From positions 1-5,901 of the forward strand of contig JAGUUF010000135.1 of NCBI GenBank assembly GCA_020063545.1: DNA of 5,901 nt, given 5' to 3'. Made by a program: the position numbers and the translations under genes. The stretch is from Cytophagales bacterium. Its GTDB lineage: Bacteria > Bacteroidota > Bacteroidia > Cytophagales > Cyclobacteriaceae. Below are positions 5,393 to 5,901 of this stretch, in pieces; position 1 is the stretch's first letter; each line of letters opens with the position of its first letter. The notes under the pieces are model-generated. The model searched no databases and had not been told where the DNA came from. It was given only the letters and a program-made list of their open reading frames with translations.

Positions 5393-5418
5393 AGATGTTA
5401 GCCGTTGCTTGGCCATCT
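5393..5418. promoter_or_regulatory. Small bulged hairpin upstream of hsdM
   Basis: AGATG at 5393-5397 pairs with CATCT at 5414-5418, and GCC at 5401-5403 pairs with GGC at 5411-5413, leaving a 3-nt bulge (TTA) and a 7-nt loop. It ends 24 nt before the preferred hsdM start, so it would lie in the leader of a transcript begun upstream. No T run follows. It could be a leader structure, an operator or chance. Confidence 0.25.
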
Positions 5419-5442
5419 GTAACCCTAACCCGATTTTATAAG

Positions 5443-5901
5443 ATGTCCGAAGAACAACGCAAGCTTTTACAACGACAACTCTGGAATGTGGCCGATACCC
5501 TGCGCGGCAAGATGGGAGCAGATGAGTTCCGTGATTACATGCTCGGCTTTATCTTTTACAAGTACCTCTCCGAGAAGATGACCCTCTATGCCAATAAGCT
5601 GCTAAAGGAAGATAAGATTGAGTACGATAAGGTTGACGAGAAAACCAAGAAGGGCAAGGAGATTCTAAAAGTGGTGAAAGTAGAAGCCCTCGAAAAGTTG
5701 GGTTACTTTCTCAAACCATCAGAGCTGTTCCACAAAGTTGCCGAGAAAGGAAATCAGAAGTCGGATGAAGAAACTGAAAATGATGAAGCAGTAGATAACT
5801 TCATTCTCGAAGACCTCACCAACATTCTGCGCCATATTGAGCAAAGCACAATGGGTACGGATAGCGAAGAAGAATTTGGCGGCCTGTTCGAAGACCTTGA
5901 C
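5443..5901 (+). CDS. hsdM: Type I restriction-modification methyltransferase subunit HsdM, 5' part
   Basis: The first 153 residues are present and run off the window in frame. They show the helical HsdM N-terminal domain: LRGKM at 20-24, DEFRDY at 27-32, FIFYKYLSEK at 36-45, an acidic-lysine variable stretch (about 55-115), then LEDLTNILRHIEQSTMG at 122-138 and GLFEDLD at 147-153. The SAM-binding and NPPF catalytic motifs of the N6-adenine methylase would follow beyond the window. With HsdS it methylates a bipartite target site; with HsdR it restricts unmodified DNA. ATG 5443 is chosen because family members begin close to SEEQRKLLQxQLW. An in-frame ATG at 5395 would add 16 residues without family support. 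Base composition is less AT-rich than the two genes before it. hsdS and hsdR are expected downstream. Confidence 0.95.
   Translation, partial: MSEEQRKLLQRQLWNVADTLRGKMGADEFRDYMLGFIFYKYLSEKMTLYANKLLKEDKIEYDKVDEKTKKGKEILKVVKVEALEKLGYFLKPSELFHKVAEKGNQKSDEETENDEAVDNFILEDLTNILRHIEQSTMGTDSEEEFGGLFEDLD

Noticed and set aside
5395..5442. Upstream in-frame ATG as the hsdM start
   Set aside because: The added residues (MLAVAWPSVTLTRFYK) have no family counterpart, whereas HsdM proteins begin near SEEQRKLL; the upstream ATG also falls inside a hairpin.

Overview
The window looks like a chromosomal segment of a Bacteroidota member (Cytophagales/Chitinophagales-like, not resolved further). The support is the protein families present, the absence of Shine-Dalgarno sequences (AT-rich leaders instead), and two promoter candidates of the Bacteroidota type (TTG, 20-nt spacer, TAnnTTcG). 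No rRNA, tRNA, CRISPR, integrase or transposase gene is visible.

The left half (1-2696) is housekeeping. A degraded 3' end of what looks like an M1-family metallopeptidase (to 170) converges on a TSUP/TauE-type membrane permease (180-1040, minus). That permease is divergent, across 66 bp, from a single-chain iron-sulfur L-serine dehydratase (1107-2696, plus), which makes pyruvate and ammonia from serine. Next comes the C-terminal third of a homocysteine S-methyltransferase (2742-3139, minus). It is decapitated and carries a one-base frameshift, so it is a pseudogene.

The methyltransferase homology stops at about 3139, where the sequence changes character. The next 470 bp (3140-3611) have no credible gene but contain much structure: a short block resembling repeated Bacteroidota intergenic DNA, a two-stem palindrome with the anatomy of an integron attC site (3207-3287), and a GC-rich block with nested inverted repeats (3361-3553). 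This looks like the left edge of an accessory island inserted into the methyltransferase gene.

The island (3612 to the window end) holds AT-rich genes. First is a 223-residue protein with a winged-helix-like N-terminus, a Gly-Asp-Gly-Asn strand and a hydrophobic helical C-terminus. It converges at 8 bp on a 342-residue HNH/treble-clef-type protein. Across a 122-bp spacer with helically phased A/T tracts lies hsdM of a type I restriction-modification system, cut by the window end. The convergent pair beside a restriction system is the best candidate here for an uncharacterised defence module; this is inferred from context, not demonstrated.
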